From contig NZ_CP102486.1 in the NCBI RefSeq assembly GCF_026261605.1, positions 3,720,001-3,784,000 of the forward strand: a DNA stretch of 64,000 bases. Direction: 5' to 3'. This document shows positions 26,642-34,867 of the stretch, piece by piece; the first letter of the stretch is position 1; each line of letters opens with the position of its first letter. The position numbers and the translations under genes were made by a program. The notes below the pieces were generated by a model. It ran no database searches. It was not told the origin of the DNA and was given only the letters and a program-made list of their open reading frames with translations. The DNA is from Dechloromonas sp. A34 (lineage in GTDB: Bacteria > Pseudomonadota > Gammaproteobacteria > Burkholderiales > Rhodocyclaceae).

Positions 26642-27634
26642 ATGTTGCAAAACGACCTTCATGCAATTCACGCCGCTTCTTCGGATCCCGCGCTCCATGT
26701 CTCCACCAAACAGACACTGGAGCAGGCCATGGCCCTCTATGAAATGCCGTTCATGGATCTGATCTGGAAGGCGCAGCTGGTCCATCGGATACATTTCGAT
26801 GCCAACCAGATTCAGCGCTCGGCCCTTTTCTCGATCAAGACCGGCGGCTGTTCCGAGGATTGCAAATACTGCTCCCAGTCGGCCCGCCATGACACGACTG
26901 TCGAGCGCGAACCACTCAAGCCACTGGCCGAAGTGCTGGCAGCTGCGCGGCAGGCGAAAACCCAAGGGGCCTCGCGCTTCTGCATGGGCGCTGCCTGGCG
27001 CAGCCCGAAGGACAAGGATCTCGAGGCAGTCGCCGAGATGGTTCGCGAGGTCAAGGCGCTGGGCCTGGAAACCTGCCTGACGCTTGGCATCCTCAAGGAT
27101 GGTCAGGCCGAACGACTGAAGGAAGCCGGCCTCGACTTCTACAATCACAATCTCGACACCGATGCCGAGTTCTATCCGGCGATTGTCAGCACCCACACCC
27201 ACGATGATCGCCTGGCGACGCTCGACCAGGTCCGCGCCGCCGGCATCAAGATCTGTTCGGGCGGGATCGTCGGCATGGGCGAAACCCGGCGCAACCGGGC
27301 CGGCCTGCTCGTTCAGTTCGCCAACATGCCCAAGCCGCCGGAATCCGTCCCGATCAACCACCTGGTCGCCATCCCCGGCAGCCCGCTGGGCGACTTGCCG
27401 AGCCTCGACCACTTCGAGTTTGTGCGCACCATCGCCGTTGCCCGGATCCTGCTGCCGAGCTCCCATATTCGGCTTTCCGCCGGGCGTCAGAGCATGAGCG
27501 ACGAGATGCAGACCCTCTGCTTCCTGGCCGGCGCCAACTCCGTGTTCTACGGGGATAACCTGCTGACCACCGACAATGCCAAGCCCGATCAGGACGACGG
27601 GCTGTTCCAGAAACTGGATTTGAAAGCGGTCTAA
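26642..27634 (+). CDS. bioB: Biotin synthase
   Basis: 330 residues, the usual length for BioB. The radical-SAM motif C-x3-C-x2-C is present as [11 protein letters not shown], with downstream family hallmarks [23 protein letters not shown] and [11 protein letters not shown]. The enzyme inserts sulfur into dethiobiotin to make biotin, using SAM and two Fe-S clusters in the cytoplasm. The start was chosen at ATG 26642, since the frame upstream belongs to the preceding gene. No other biotin genes are in the window. It converges with the CHASE kinase gene, overlapping its stop by 4 bases. Confidence 0.97.
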   Translation: MLQNDLHAIHAASSDPALHVSTKQTLEQAMALYEMPFMDLIWKAQLVHRIHFDANQIQRSALFSIKTGGCSEDCKYCSQSARHDTTVEREPLKPLAEVLAAARQAKTQGASRFCMGAAWRSPKDKDLEAVAEMVREVKALGLETCLTLGILKDGQAERLKEAGLDFYNHNLDTDAEFYPAIVSTHTHDDRLATLDQVRAAGIKICSGGIVGMGETRRNRAGLLVQFANMPKPPESVPINHLVAIPGSPLGDLPSLDHFEFVRTIAVARILLPSSHIRLSAGRQSMSDEMQTLCFLAGANSVFYGDNLLTTDNAKPDQDDGLFQKLDLKAV

Positions 27635-29556
27635 ACCGCAGCTTGCGGCTGGCGACCCGCCCCCTGGCCTGGGTCGCCAGCCACGCGCTGCACCGGTAGC
27701 CAGATACGAAAAAGGGTGCCCCGGGCCGGTTCGCTTTCAAGCTCGATCCGCCCGCCGTGGCGCTTGACGATGCTGTAGGCAAGCGACAGTCCAAGGCCGG
27801 TGCCCTGTCCAACCGGTTTGGTCGTAAAAAATGGTTCGAAGACGCGGATCTGGTGTTCCGGTTGGATCCCTTTCCCGGTATCCGCAACTTCGATCCGCAC
27901 CCACCCCTCTTCGTGTCTGGTAGCGATCCTTACTGTCCCCTCCCCTTCGATCGCCTGTACCGCGTTCAGTACAAGGTTGAGGAAGACCTGATTGATCTGC
28001 AAGAGCACGCACTCGACCGGGGGTATTTCCCCGTATTCCTTGATCAGTCGGATGCCCGGCTTGATCTCGTGGGCAATTAGATGAAGCGTCGCCTCGATCC
28101 CTTGCTGCAGGTCGGCAAGTTGCCAATCCTCACGGTCGACCGACGAAAAATCCTTCAAGTCCTGAACGATCCGTTTGACTCGCCCGACCCCGACCAGGGT
28201 GTCACTCAGCAACTCGGGAAGTTCGCTGCGCATGAACTCGAGATCGAGCTTTTCAGTCAGCGCGAGAATGCTGGCGCGGACCTCCGGTTGCAACTCGAGC
28301 AGATTCCCGGACGCTTTTTCGTAGGCCGAAATGATCTCGAGCAAGCCATCAGCATAGTTACGCAGGATACTCAGATTGGAACTGATAAAACCTAGCGGAT
28401 TGTTGATCTCGTGAGCCACCCCGGCAGCCAATTGACCGATCGAGGCCATCATCTCCGATTGCAACAAATGATTCTGGGTCGCGGCCAGCTTGTCGATCAA
28501 TATCTTCTGTTGCCGATGCTCATCCTGCAATGCCGCATTGGCCGTACTTAGCTGGGCTGTTCGCTCCTGAACCTTGGCTTCCAGCCGGCTTTCGCTGTCG
28601 CGCAACGCCAGCTCGGTCTGCCAGTGCCCGACGATCTCGGCCTGGAGACTGGCGTTCGCTTCAGTCAGTTCCTGGGTTCGCTGCGCCACCTGCTGCTTGA
28701 GAAGATGGGGTTGTCGCAACAGATTAAAGGCCAGAAACGCTGCCATCAGACTGGTCAGCGCGGCAGCGACCGCGGCCAGGATGAGCAACATCCGCGAGGA
28801 ATGCCAGCCCTTGATCCGGGATACGCTCAAAGTCCATTCGCCGTTGGGGACCGCGATCCGGTAGCTCAAGGGATCCTCCAGCGGCCGCTCCGAGGAGGAC
28901 CAGAAAACCTCTTTCTGCCAGGTATCCGGGTGAATGCGCGACAACTCATAAGCATAGTCGGCCGAAAAATCGCCGCTCAGCTGACTCGCCGCCAACAGGT
29001 CGGGAATCCTGATCAGGGCCGTTGTAAACCCCCAGAATTTCTCGTTCCCCGATTCGTCCGGAAGAAAAACCGGAAGACGGCCAACCACCGCCACGCCGCC
29101 CTGGCGCAAGGTAAAGGGACCGGCCAGGGTCAGTTTCCTGGTCTGGACCGCGGCAAATGCCTCCCGGTTGCGCGTCTCGTCTTCCAGCAGGTTGTGACCG
29201 AGCGCCGCCTCATTGCCAGCGAGCGGAGCGATTTGAGTAATGATGCCTTTGGGCGCCAGTTGCAGGGCACTGATCCCGCCGTATAGCCGGAGCATTTCGG
29301 CCGCCATGGCATCGAAATCATCAATCTTGCCGCCCCCCTGACGCAATACAGCGGCCAGCGCATATGTTGCCGACAGCGAGCGGGCGGTCTGCTCCTGCAG
29401 CAGGTGGCCGTGAACCGACGCGACCTCCAGGGCGGCGCTCTGATGCTGCAACACCTCGTTCTGCTCGACGAGGTGGATGACGACCCCACACAGCGTCAGG
29501 GTCGAAACGAATACCAGAATTACCTTGAAATACAGGTCTTTTGCCTTGAAAAGCAT
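27631..29556 (-). CDS. CHASE-domain histidine kinase
   Basis: 641 residues. TM1 about 10-28, periplasmic CHASE domain about 45-240 (with the shared [20 protein letters not shown] and [13 protein letters not shown] blocks), TM2 about 255-280, a coiled coil about 290-370, HisKA with phospho-acceptor His382 ([11 protein letters not shown]), and an ATPase domain with [21 protein letters not shown] and GTGLGLSL. No response regulator is adjacent. Its sensor is closely related to the stand-alone CHASE protein at 17455-18315. Signal and output are unknown. Confidence 0.9.
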   Translation of the reverse strand: MLFKAKDLYFKVILVFVSTLTLCGVVIHLVEQNEVLQHQSAALEVASVHGHLLQEQTARSLSATYALAAVLRQGGGKIDDFDAMAAEMLRLYGGISALQLAPKGIITQIAPLAGNEAALGHNLLEDETRNREAFAAVQTRKLTLAGPFTLRQGGVAVVGRLPVFLPDESGNEKFWGFTTALIRIPDLLAASQLSGDFSADYAYELSRIHPDTWQKEVFWSSSERPLEDPLSYRIAVPNGEWTLSVSRIKGWHSSRMLLILAAVAAALTSLMAAFLAFNLLRQPHLLKQQVAQRTQELTEANASLQAEIVGHWQTELALRDSESRLEAKVQERTAQLSTANAALQDEHRQQKILIDKLAATQNHLLQSEMMASIGQLAAGVAHEINNPLGFISSNLSILRNYADGLLEIISAYEKASGNLLELQPEVRASILALTEKLDLEFMRSELPELLSDTLVGVGRVKRIVQDLKDFSSVDREDWQLADLQQGIEATLHLIAHEIKPGIRLIKEYGEIPPVECVLLQINQVFLNLVLNAVQAIEGEGTVRIATRHEEGWVRIEVADTGKGIQPEHQIRVFEPFFTTKPVGQGTGLGLSLAYSIVKRHGGRIELESEPARGTLFRIWLPVQRVAGDPGQGAGRQPQAAV

Positions 29557-29707
29557 CGCTCCGAATCTTTCGCATTACCGGGAAAACCGCGCTATTGCCT
29601 GGCCCTTGCGTTACTCGGCCAGACCCGATGAACAGTGTAACAAAAGAAAATCCTGCACCATTAGTTCCCCTTATCCAGCCGGAAAACTTCGCGGCTGCGA
29701 GCTTGAC

Positions 29708-29722
29708 TGGCACACAAACTGC
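29708..29722 (+). promoter_or_regulatory. Sigma-54 promoter of the cytochrome b561-like gene
   Basis: TGGCAC-ACAAA-CTGC matches the -24/-12 consensus with one mismatch. It is intergenic, with the -12 element 50 bases before the ATG at 29772. Confidence 0.65.
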
Positions 29723-29771
29723 TCGGGAAAGCTATTACATCTTCCGAAACCCGGGATATCAGGGAAGCCGA

Positions 29772-30458
29772 ATGCGAAGTCAGCCTTTTCGCTACCTGAA
29801 CCTCCATTCCTTCCAGACAGAAAAGCCACCTCCCGTGCCCCCTGCCTTTGAAAACAGCGAACGCCGAAAACGCCGCGATCCGGAAATTCGCGTCTGGGAC
29901 CCTCTGGTACGGGTCGTACACTGGGTACTCGCCTTGGCTTTCACCATCCTCTATCTGGCACCGCGCGAGTCATCGCTCCATGTCTACGCTGGATACCTTG
30001 TCCTGACGGCATTGTTCATTCGCATCGTATGGGGCTTCACGAGCCATGGTGCCGCCCGCTTTTCAAGTTTCCGCTTCACACCGCGACAAACCCTCACTTA
30101 CCTGAAGAACGCCCTCACGGGACAAGCCGAGTACTACTTCAGCCACAACCCGATCAGCGCGCTCATGGTCCATGCGCTTCTCGCCACGCTGTTGGCCAGC
30201 ACCATCCTCGGCATGTTCGCCTACGGCACCGATCCGCACGCCGGCGTCGTCACGGCTCATGCCTGGCTCAGCCACCTGGCCGCCGGGCTCGTCGTCGTCC
30301 ACCTGTGCGGCGTAATCTGGGCATCTCGCCTGCACCGCGAAAACTATGTCCTGGCGATGCTCACCGGCATCCGTCGGATTCCCCGTGCCGTTGCCGTTCC
30401 TCCGGGGCGGTACATCCCGAAATTCGGCGAAAGATTGGCAGCACCGGCGAGCGCCTAA
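29772..30458 (+). CDS. Cytochrome b561-like membrane protein
   Basis: 228 residues from ATG 29772, preceded by AGGGAAG. After a hydrophilic 45-residue N-terminus come about four membrane segments with histidines in b-heme positions: VHWVLAL in TM1, LHVYAGY in TM2, and AHAWLSHLAAGLVVVHL in the last segments. This is the diheme cytochrome b/b6-like fold used as the membrane subunit of dehydrogenases or as a quinol:cytochrome electron mediator. Its stop overlaps the start of a 29-codon gene (TAATG). With its sigma-54 promoter it may connect the quinone pool to the periplasmic cytochromes; that link is inference. Confidence 0.88.
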   Translation: MRSQPFRYLNLHSFQTEKPPPVPPAFENSERRKRRDPEIRVWDPLVRVVHWVLALAFTILYLAPRESSLHVYAGYLVLTALFIRIVWGFTSHGAARFSSFRFTPRQTLTYLKNALTGQAEYYFSHNPISALMVHALLATLLASTILGMFAYGTDPHAGVVTAHAWLSHLAAGLVVVHLCGVIWASRLHRENYVLAMLTGIRRIPRAVAVPPGRYIPKFGERLAAPASA

Positions 30459-30547
30459 TGAGTTGGCTGACCTATCGACATCCATTCGTTGGATCCGTGA
30501 TTCTGATGACCCTGATCGTCGCTGGCTTAACCCTGCCGCTGATCTAG
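30458..30547 (+). CDS. 29-residue single-span membrane micropeptide
   Basis: A short frame begins at ATG 30458, overlapping the cytochrome b561 stop in the arrangement TAATG, which favours coupled translation. The product MSWLTYRHPFVGSVILM... has a short polar start, then about 20 hydrophobic residues (VGSVILMTLIVAGLTLPLI) and ends there. Such tiny one-helix subunits are known in several cytochrome complexes. No family recognised; the tight overlap and clear transmembrane composition are the evidence. Its only histidine lies near the start. Confidence 0.55.
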   Translation: MSWLTYRHPFVGSVILMTLIVAGLTLPLI

Positions 30548-30644
30548 GCCCTGACCTTTTGCCGTCCAATGAGCCCGATACCCGGCTCGGCAAGCTTGGA
30601 ATACGTCTTGCTAAGACAGTAGGAACATTCACGAAAGCGCAGCC

Positions 30645-30929
30645 ATGAAGTCAGCCAAAACCACGGAACCCGACGCAACTAACGATCCGTTGCTGCAGTA
30701 CGCAACCACGGTCCAAGGACTGCACACGAAGCTGCATCGCATTCGCGCCAGTCAACGGGATATCGCCGCAAGTCTGGGGCGCGCGGCACTGGCATTGCGC
30801 TCGATATCGGTAGCGCGGACGTCGCCAATGACTCCTGCTTTCAAGAATGATTCTTCCAATTTACGAGAATCCAATTCTCGTGCACCATCATGTACGTGGG
30901 AAAAATTGCTGATTTGCCCAGAGGGATAA
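30645..30929 (+). CDS. Hypothetical small protein (uncertain)
   Basis: A 94-codon frame with no recognisable domain. The first 60 residues could be helical (LLQYATTVQGLHTKLHRIRASQRDIAASLGRAALAL), the rest is low in structure. The ribosome site is weak. A sequence close to a sigma-54 promoter (CGGCAC-N5-TTGC at 30784-30798) lies inside it, upstream of the hemerythrin gene, so the frame may be chance. If it is not a gene, 30548-30938 is a non-coding gap. Confidence 0.3.
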   Translation: MKSAKTTEPDATNDPLLQYATTVQGLHTKLHRIRASQRDIAASLGRAALALRSISVARTSPMTPAFKNDSSNLRESNSRAPSCTWEKLLICPEG

Positions 30930-30938
30930 TTCCGACCA

Positions 30939-31352
30939 ATGCCCCAAATTACCTGGCACCCCTCCTTTAGCGTCGGGGTTGAAGAGCTCGATGAGCATCA
31001 CCAGCATCTGGCTCATCTGATCAATCAACTCGCCGACTGCTTCCCGAACGGGAATCACTCCGAGAAGCTGGTCGACATCCTCACCGCGCTAGTCAGCTAC
31101 GCGAAGTACCACTTCGACCATGAAGAACGCTTCATGGAAGAACATGACTATCCGCTGCTCGCCCCGCATCGCGCGGAGCATGTCCAGTTTTGCGAAGTTA
31201 TCGCCGAAACCTGCTACGGCGCCTCCCTTGGCGTTATCGGGGCGCAAGAGTTGTACGACTATCTGGCGCGCTGGTGGAAGAACCACATCCTCCACGAGGA
31301 CATGAAGTACAAACCCTTTTTTGCCGCCCGCGAAGTCGGTCAATACGACTGA
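30939..31352 (+). CDS. Bacteriohemerythrin
   Basis: 137 residues, the standard size of a single-domain hemerythrin. The diiron ligands are all visible: His in ELDEHHQHL, His and Glu in YHFDHEERFMEEH, His pair in PHRAEHVQF, and His and Asp in HILHEDMKYKPFF. It has no signal peptide, so it would bind oxygen in the cytoplasm, for storage, sensing or delivery to oxygen-using or oxygen-sensitive enzymes. Neighbours do not define which. Confidence 0.95.
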   Translation: MPQITWHPSFSVGVEELDEHHQHLAHLINQLADCFPNGNHSEKLVDILTALVSYAKYHFDHEERFMEEHDYPLLAPHRAEHVQFCEVIAETCYGASLGVIGAQELYDYLARWWKNHILHEDMKYKPFFAAREVGQYD

Positions 31353-31445
31353 TACATCCGGCCGCTCCCGGCCTCGTTACAGGCTCGACGACTCCCGTGC
31401 ACTCAGCTCCATCGCCGAAACCATTACTCTGAAAATGATCAGCTC

Positions 31446-31739
31446 ATGAAGAAGCTCCTGTCACTCTGTCTCTTGCTCTCCATCGCCAGCGTTCACGCCC
31501 AGACCATGGTTCCGAAACTGGATCAGGAGGGGCGGCGCGGCGACGTGGCACGCCAGGCGAAACAACGCGCCATGGAGAAATTTGACCTCGCCGACGAAGA
31601 CAAGGATGGCAAATTGTCTCGTCAGGAAGCGGAAAAAAATCTCCCCTACCTGTTCGATACCTTTGACCAACATGACAAAGATCGCGACGGATTCCTGAGC
31701 TGGGAGGAATACCTCGGCCACAATCGCTGGCCGCGCTGA
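31446..31739 (+). CDS. Periplasmic EF-hand calcium-binding protein
   Basis: 97 residues with a signal peptide (cleavage near VHA-QTMV) and two EF-hand loops: DEDKDGKLSRQE and DQHDKDRDGFLSWEE, both with Asp at positions 1, 3 and 5, Gly at 6 and Glu at 12. It should bind calcium in the periplasm. Role unknown; such small EF-hand proteins are often stand-alone. Confidence 0.85.
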   Translation: MKKLLSLCLLLSIASVHAQTMVPKLDQEGRRGDVARQAKQRAMEKFDLADEDKDGKLSRQEAEKNLPYLFDTFDQHDKDRDGFLSWEEYLGHNRWPR

Positions 31740-31893
31740 GACAACGACCAGGAAGCGAACAATTGCATAATTGTTCATATTATTTGGCCGATAGCGGCTA
31801 ATACCGAGGCAACTTGCTCAATCAGGACCATTTACGACCTATGGCTCCCCTGCCACATGCGCGATAATGGCGGAAAATTTCCGGGACCGCGTC

Positions 31894-32910
31894 ATGCCTG
31901 ACACATTGAGACTGCTTGCAGCCCTCTTCAGCACGCTGCTGATTTCCACCCCGTTGATCGCCGACCCCATGCATATCTCGGTCAGCGTACCCGGCCCGGG
32001 AGCCGCCTCTTACATACCGGTCGAACTGATCCCGAAAATCGGGGCCGACCGAGCCGAAGGCGCCGAAGTCCGTGTCGAGTTTTCACCGGGCGGCGGCAAC
32101 TCAATGTCCGAACTGCTGACCAACAATGCCGACTTCGCGGTCGTCGGCCTGCCCGCAGCCATGTCGGCCCGCCTCAAGGACCCGCGGGTGATTGCCCTGG
32201 CGGCGATCAACGATCTCCCCCTCTACGTGCTGCTGGTGCGCCAGGGACTCAAGGGCGAGGTGAAAAAGATCTCCGACCTCAAAGGCAAGACGATTGGGCT
32301 TCATACCAACTCGACGACCAGCAAGACCACCTCACAACAAGTTCTCGAGCTGATTTTCCGCCGTGGCGGCGTAGCACCGGGCAGCTATCGCATCGTCACC
32401 GTCGGTCGGCGCTGGGATTCGGAAGCGCTGATGCTGCGCACCGGGGCAGCGGACGCCGTGATCGGCGACGAACCCAACGCCACGCAGATGGTGGAAGACA
32501 AAGTTGCTTTCCAGTTGCTGCATCTGGGTGAGCCAGAAACCATGCGGACCTATGCCGGTGCCGGCTTTCTGCGCGGCGCACTGATCGGCCGCAAGGATCG
32601 GCTGGACAAGGATTCCAGCAAATCGGAAACCATGGTCAGGATCGTCCAGCGCACGCTGCAGTGGATGGCCAGCCACACGCCGGAAGAAATCGTCGGCAAA
32701 CTCGACGGACGTTCCCCCGAAGAGCGTGATCGACTGATCGACCTGCTGAAGAAATATCCACGCCAGTACAGCAAGGACGGCAAGTTCTCGGCACGCCAGC
32801 TCCGGGAAACCGAAATTTTCTTCATCGATTCGCAGGCCGGCAACCCGGCGGCGGAATCCTTTCGCATCGAATCGATGATTGTCGACCGCTGGGCTGGCCG
32901 CAAGGACTGA
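31894..32910 (+). CDS. ABC-type substrate-binding protein (NMT1/SsuA-like), orphan
   Basis: About 338 residues from ATG 31894, which gives a normal signal peptide (to about PLIA-DPMH); an ATG at 31867 would add nine residues. The sequence has the fold of NitT/TauT-type binding proteins: an early SYIPVELIPKIG stretch, EFSPGGGNSMSELLTNNADFAVVGLPA, KISDLKGKTIGLHTNSTT and the hinge segment DAVIGDEPNA. No permease or ATPase gene is near. The next gene, 7 bases on, is a two-span membrane sensor, so the protein may deliver its ligand signal to that sensor rather than to a transporter. Confidence 0.82.
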   Translation: MPDTLRLLAALFSTLLISTPLIADPMHISVSVPGPGAASYIPVELIPKIGADRAEGAEVRVEFSPGGGNSMSELLTNNADFAVVGLPAAMSARLKDPRVIALAAINDLPLYVLLVRQGLKGEVKKISDLKGKTIGLHTNSTTSKTTSQQVLELIFRRGGVAPGSYRIVTVGRRWDSEALMLRTGAADAVIGDEPNATQMVEDKVAFQLLHLGEPETMRTYAGAGFLRGALIGRKDRLDKDSSKSETMVRIVQRTLQWMASHTPEEIVGKLDGRSPEERDRLIDLLKKYPRQYSKDGKFSARQLRETEIFFIDSQAGNPAAESFRIESMIVDRWAGRKD

Positions 32911-32917
32911 CCCGCCC

Positions 32918-33946
32918 ATGCCCGCCCGCTCATCGCTCGTTCGCCAGGTCGCCGGCCGATTTCTGGTCGCCTTTCTGCTCTCTGCTACGCTGAGTACCCT
33001 GGTCGGCGCCTGGGTCTACTACGCCGCCAACAAGCAGGCAGCCGAGGCCCAACAAACCAGTGCCCGCGATCACTACACCAATGTGATTGCCGACCTTGAG
33101 CGACGCTGGGGACGCGAAGCCTTCAACATCAAGATTCGGATTGAGGCGCAGCGTTTTCTCGAAGACCCCAAACAGCGCAAGGAACAACTCCTCGCCTACC
33201 TGACCGCCCAGGGCGGCAGTATCGAATTCCCCTCGCTACGCATCGAAGACCCGAAAGGCGAGCTCATCGTCTCCTTCGAATATGCCGACGACAAGATCCC
33301 GAAGGTCAAATTTCTGCCGGGGCAGGAATCGACCTGGGCGCTCGACCCGATTCATGGACACCTGTTCCTGGTCTTCCGTCAGCTGATCTGGCTGGGCAAT
33401 GAGAACGGCTACCTGCTGCTGTTCAAACCAATGGATCATGCCCTGCTCACCCAGTATGGCTATCCGCATACCCGCATCAGCCTGTGGTGGAAAGGCAAAC
33501 CCATTGCTTCTTCCGAGGGCGAAGATGGACTGGTCCTTGCCGCCAAGGCATTCCAGCAATCGGGTAGTTCCGCGACCGCCTCGCTCTTGCCCTGGTTCGG
33601 CATCGATAACAACAACTCCCCGCAACTGCTGATCGAATCGACCGCCCCGCCGCTGCTCGGCATTGGCGAACTGGCCGGACCGCTGGCGATCAGCCTGCTC
33701 ACCTTCGCCATTGCCGTCTGGTCGATACTCGGCGCTTGGGGATTCCGTACGCTGCGCCGCGTGCTGGCGCTGGAACGGGCACAAAACCGCTTCCGGACGC
33801 TGGGCACGGCTGACGCGACAGTGGACCGCGACCTGAGGACCGGCCACGGAATCGAGAACGATGAAATCACGGCCCTGGCCGTGGCCCTCGAAAATCAGAT
33901 GCGCGAGTCGATCTCGGAAAGTCGCTGGCCGGACTCGGGGTTCTGA
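32918..33946 (+). CDS. Membrane sensor lacking an output domain
   Basis: 342 residues from ATG 32918. TM1 about 15-37, a periplasmic region about 40-250 and TM2 about 263-283, then about 60 cytoplasmic residues that may form a HAMP-like helix ending in RWPDSGF. No kinase, GGDEF or MCP domain follows, and the next gene converges only 27 bases away, so the ending looks genuine in this assembly. It probably forms a sensing unit with the substrate-binding protein encoded 7 bases upstream, and perhaps with the soluble hybrid kinase at 34868-37810. I recognise no named family. Confidence 0.6.
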   Translation: MPARSSLVRQVAGRFLVAFLLSATLSTLVGAWVYYAANKQAAEAQQTSARDHYTNVIADLERRWGREAFNIKIRIEAQRFLEDPKQRKEQLLAYLTAQGGSIEFPSLRIEDPKGELIVSFEYADDKIPKVKFLPGQESTWALDPIHGHLFLVFRQLIWLGNENGYLLLFKPMDHALLTQYGYPHTRISLWWKGKPIASSEGEDGLVLAAKAFQQSGSSATASLLPWFGIDNNNSPQLLIESTAPPLLGIGELAGPLAISLLTFAIAVWSILGAWGFRTLRRVLALERAQNRFRTLGTADATVDRDLRTGHGIENDEITALAVALENQMRESISESRWPDSGF

Positions 33947-33973
33947 CAAGCCTGCACTGCCAGCCGGCTGCAA

Positions 33974-34648
33974 TCAGAAAGTCGAGGACCGCCCCGGAAC
34001 AGGCTGCGGACGCAGCGGCGCGGCGGGCTGTCCCCCCGCAGCCGGGCGGGGCATGAACTCCATGCTCATGCGGACCAGTTCGGCCACCGATCCGGCCTGG
34101 AGCTTCTGCATGATCAGATGACGATAGGTTTCCGCCGTCCGCTGGCTGATTCCCAACTCGTCGGCGATCACCTTCGTCAGCTTGCCTTCGAAGATGCCGG
34201 CCAGCACTTCCTTTTCGCGCGGCGTCAACAGCGCCATCCGTTCGCCGACTTCCCGGCTTTTCGCCTGCATCTCGGCGCGCGCCTGGTCGATGCGCAAGCC
34301 ATCCTGAATGCGATCGAGCAGTTGTTGCGTCGAAAAGGGTTTCTGAAAGAAATCCAGTGCCCCGCCGCGCATGGCACGGACCACCGATGGTACTTCGGGG
34401 TAGCTCGAGATGAAAATGATCGGCAGATCGATCTGCCTGGCGCGTAACTCATCCTGCAGATCGAGGCCGCTCATGCCTGGCATGCGAACGTCGGTCACGA
34501 TGCAGCCGCTCATGGCCGGCACGGCCTGCTCGAGAAAGCTGAGTGAATTGTTGAAAACGGCGTAGGGCAAGCCGATCGACTCGACCAGATCGACCAGGAC
34601 ATACGTAATGACCGGTTCGTCATCGATCAGATAGACCTTGGCGGTCAT
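33974..34648 (-). CDS. LuxR/FixJ-type response regulator
   Basis: 224 residues from ATG 34648 (AGGTGA upstream). The receiver domain (about 1-115) has the DDE acidic cluster near the start, phospho-acceptor Asp in CIVTDVRMPG and Lys in FFQKPF. A LuxR-type helix-turn-helix follows (about 140-200: LTPREKEVLAGIFEGKLTK...ISQRTAETYRHLIMQKL). The FixJ/NarL-like arrangement suggests a transcription factor. It is the last gene downstream of the hybrid kinase (about 220 bases away), and the probable output of that kinase. Confidence 0.9.
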   Translation of the reverse strand: MTAKVYLIDDEPVITYVLVDLVESIGLPYAVFNNSLSFLEQAVPAMSGCIVTDVRMPGMSGLDLQDELRARQIDLPIIFISSYPEVPSVVRAMRGGALDFFQKPFSTQQLLDRIQDGLRIDQARAEMQAKSREVGERMALLTPREKEVLAGIFEGKLTKVIADELGISQRTAETYRHLIMQKLQAGSVAELVRMSMEFMPRPAAGGQPAAPLRPQPVPGRSSTF

Positions 34649-34867
34649 TGCTTCACCTTGCTTGTGCATCCATGGTTCAAATCAATAGTGGCTGGCCGAG
34701 CCACTGGCAATGAGAGGCCATCGCCCCGGGATTCCGGCACTAGCGCAGTCATCGACGTCGATGTCTGAATAACCAGGATGGCGATGCCTGAACGGCCGGC
34801 GTAGGACGACCGAATTATAGCTAATTCACCCTCCTCTAATACAAAGAGCGAGGTGCGGTGCCGAGTA

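Noticed and set aside
30784..30798. Sigma-54-like site CGGCAC-N5-TTGC before the hemerythrin gene
   Set aside because: First base is off consensus, it is 141 bases from the start and it lies within a possible small gene; not strong enough to list as a promoter.
33900..33973. Possible frameshift at the end of the membrane sensor gene
   Set aside because: Adding a base at GGGG only yields low-complexity sequence running into the converging regulator gene, with no domain.
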